Shown here in pieces: positions 15,261-15,387 of a stretch of 15,387 nt of DNA; position 1 is the first letter of the stretch; the number at the start of each line of letters is the position of its first letter. Both the position numbers and the translations under genes were made by a program. Origin of the DNA: JBBQSF01 sp038214085 (lineage in GTDB: Bacteria; Bacteroidota; Bacteroidia; Bacteroidales; CG2-30-32-10). The DNA lies in NCBI GenBank assembly GCA_038214085.1, contig JBBQSF010000072.1, positions 1-15,387 on the forward strand, read 5' to 3'. Under the pieces are notes generated by a model, which saw nothing but the letters and a program-made list of their open reading frames with translations, had not been told where the DNA came from and did no database searches.

Positions 15261-15308
15261 AAATTCATTTTTTACAAAAAATTCAAGTAAGCATGAACTC
15301 CCTTTAAT
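15243..15308. repeat. Inverted repeat spanning the end of dgkA
   Basis: ATTAAAGGGGAGTTC (15243-15257) and GAACTCCCTTTAAT (15295-15308) are reverse complements apart from one extra G in the left arm; the loop is 37 bases. The loop carries the dgkA stop and a 9-base direct repeat AAAAATTCA (15259 and 15277). A TTTTT run follows at 15311. It could act as a terminator, or mark a rearrangement that cut dgkA. Confidence 0.75.
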
Positions 15309-15387
15309 GCTTTTTGGATTTTTATCTTGCGAAGTTATAAATTTATTTTACATTTTACCTAATTTTTTTAATTATATTTTTCAAAAC

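Noticed and set aside
15250..15387. Frameshifted continuation of dgkA encoding the normal third helix
   Set aside because: The +1 frame is open, but lacks the KD and Ala/Gly-rich helix of the family, so it is not simply the missing end of the gene.

Overview
The window is AT-rich and gene-dense, and it reads as chromosomal DNA of a member of the Bacteroidota. Several independent cues agree: a secreted protein with a type IX secretion system (T9SS) C-terminal sorting domain, the T9SS response regulator PorX, a transketolase split into two polypeptides, the 'VPEGYFENLP' membrane protein that often follows ECF sigma genes in this phylum, promoter boxes of the TAnnTTTG type, and a general absence of Shine-Dalgarno sequences before starts. 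No plasmid, phage, IS element, tRNA, rRNA or CRISPR array was seen.

Layout. Positions 1-75 hold the last 24 codons of a plus-strand gene that enters from outside. Next on the minus strand come a T9SS cargo protein (79-1164) and the GTPase YchF (1229-2326). A divergent promoter region (2327-2442) separates ychF from a tight plus-strand block: transketolase N-terminal half, a secreted von Willebrand A (VWA) protein, and transketolase C-terminal half (2443-5651). An ECF sigma factor, a one-pass membrane protein and a periplasmic Spy/CpxP-like protein follow (5695-7334), closed by a clear intrinsic terminator (7355-7392). A second compact operon (7436-8811) encodes a YkoF-like vitamin-binding protein, a PnuC-type transporter and a NadR-like kinase, and ends tail-to-tail with overlapping stop codons against minus-strand lpxD (8808-9827). 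Upstream of lpxD are tsaE (9980-10393) and porX (10395-11948), which are one base apart. porX is divergent from an HD-domain phosphohydrolase gene (12078-13331), and their predicted promoter boxes lie within 20 bp. Alanine dehydrogenase (13381-14604) follows, then a 356-bp non-coding stretch with a 25-bp-period repeat, then a diacylglycerol/undecaprenol kinase (14961-15260) that stops early inside a long inverted repeat.

How the genes relate. Most are housekeeping: pentose-phosphate metabolism, lipid A, tRNA t6A modification, vitamin/NAD salvage and alanine catabolism. Two are linked by the T9SS: the cargo protein at the left and PorX, which in studied Bacteroidota controls T9SS gene expression. 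The sigma/membrane/periplasmic trio looks like an envelope-stress regulatory unit. I did not find a clearly new defence or mobile system. The points most worth a second look are the VWA gene wedged between the transketolase halves, the mixed substrate cues of the YkoF-PnuC-kinase operon, the truncated dgkA at a palindrome, and the unlabelled sigma/anti-sigma trio. Several starts were moved inward from the longest ORF (lpxD, tsaE, porX, HD gene) on family alignment and promoter position.
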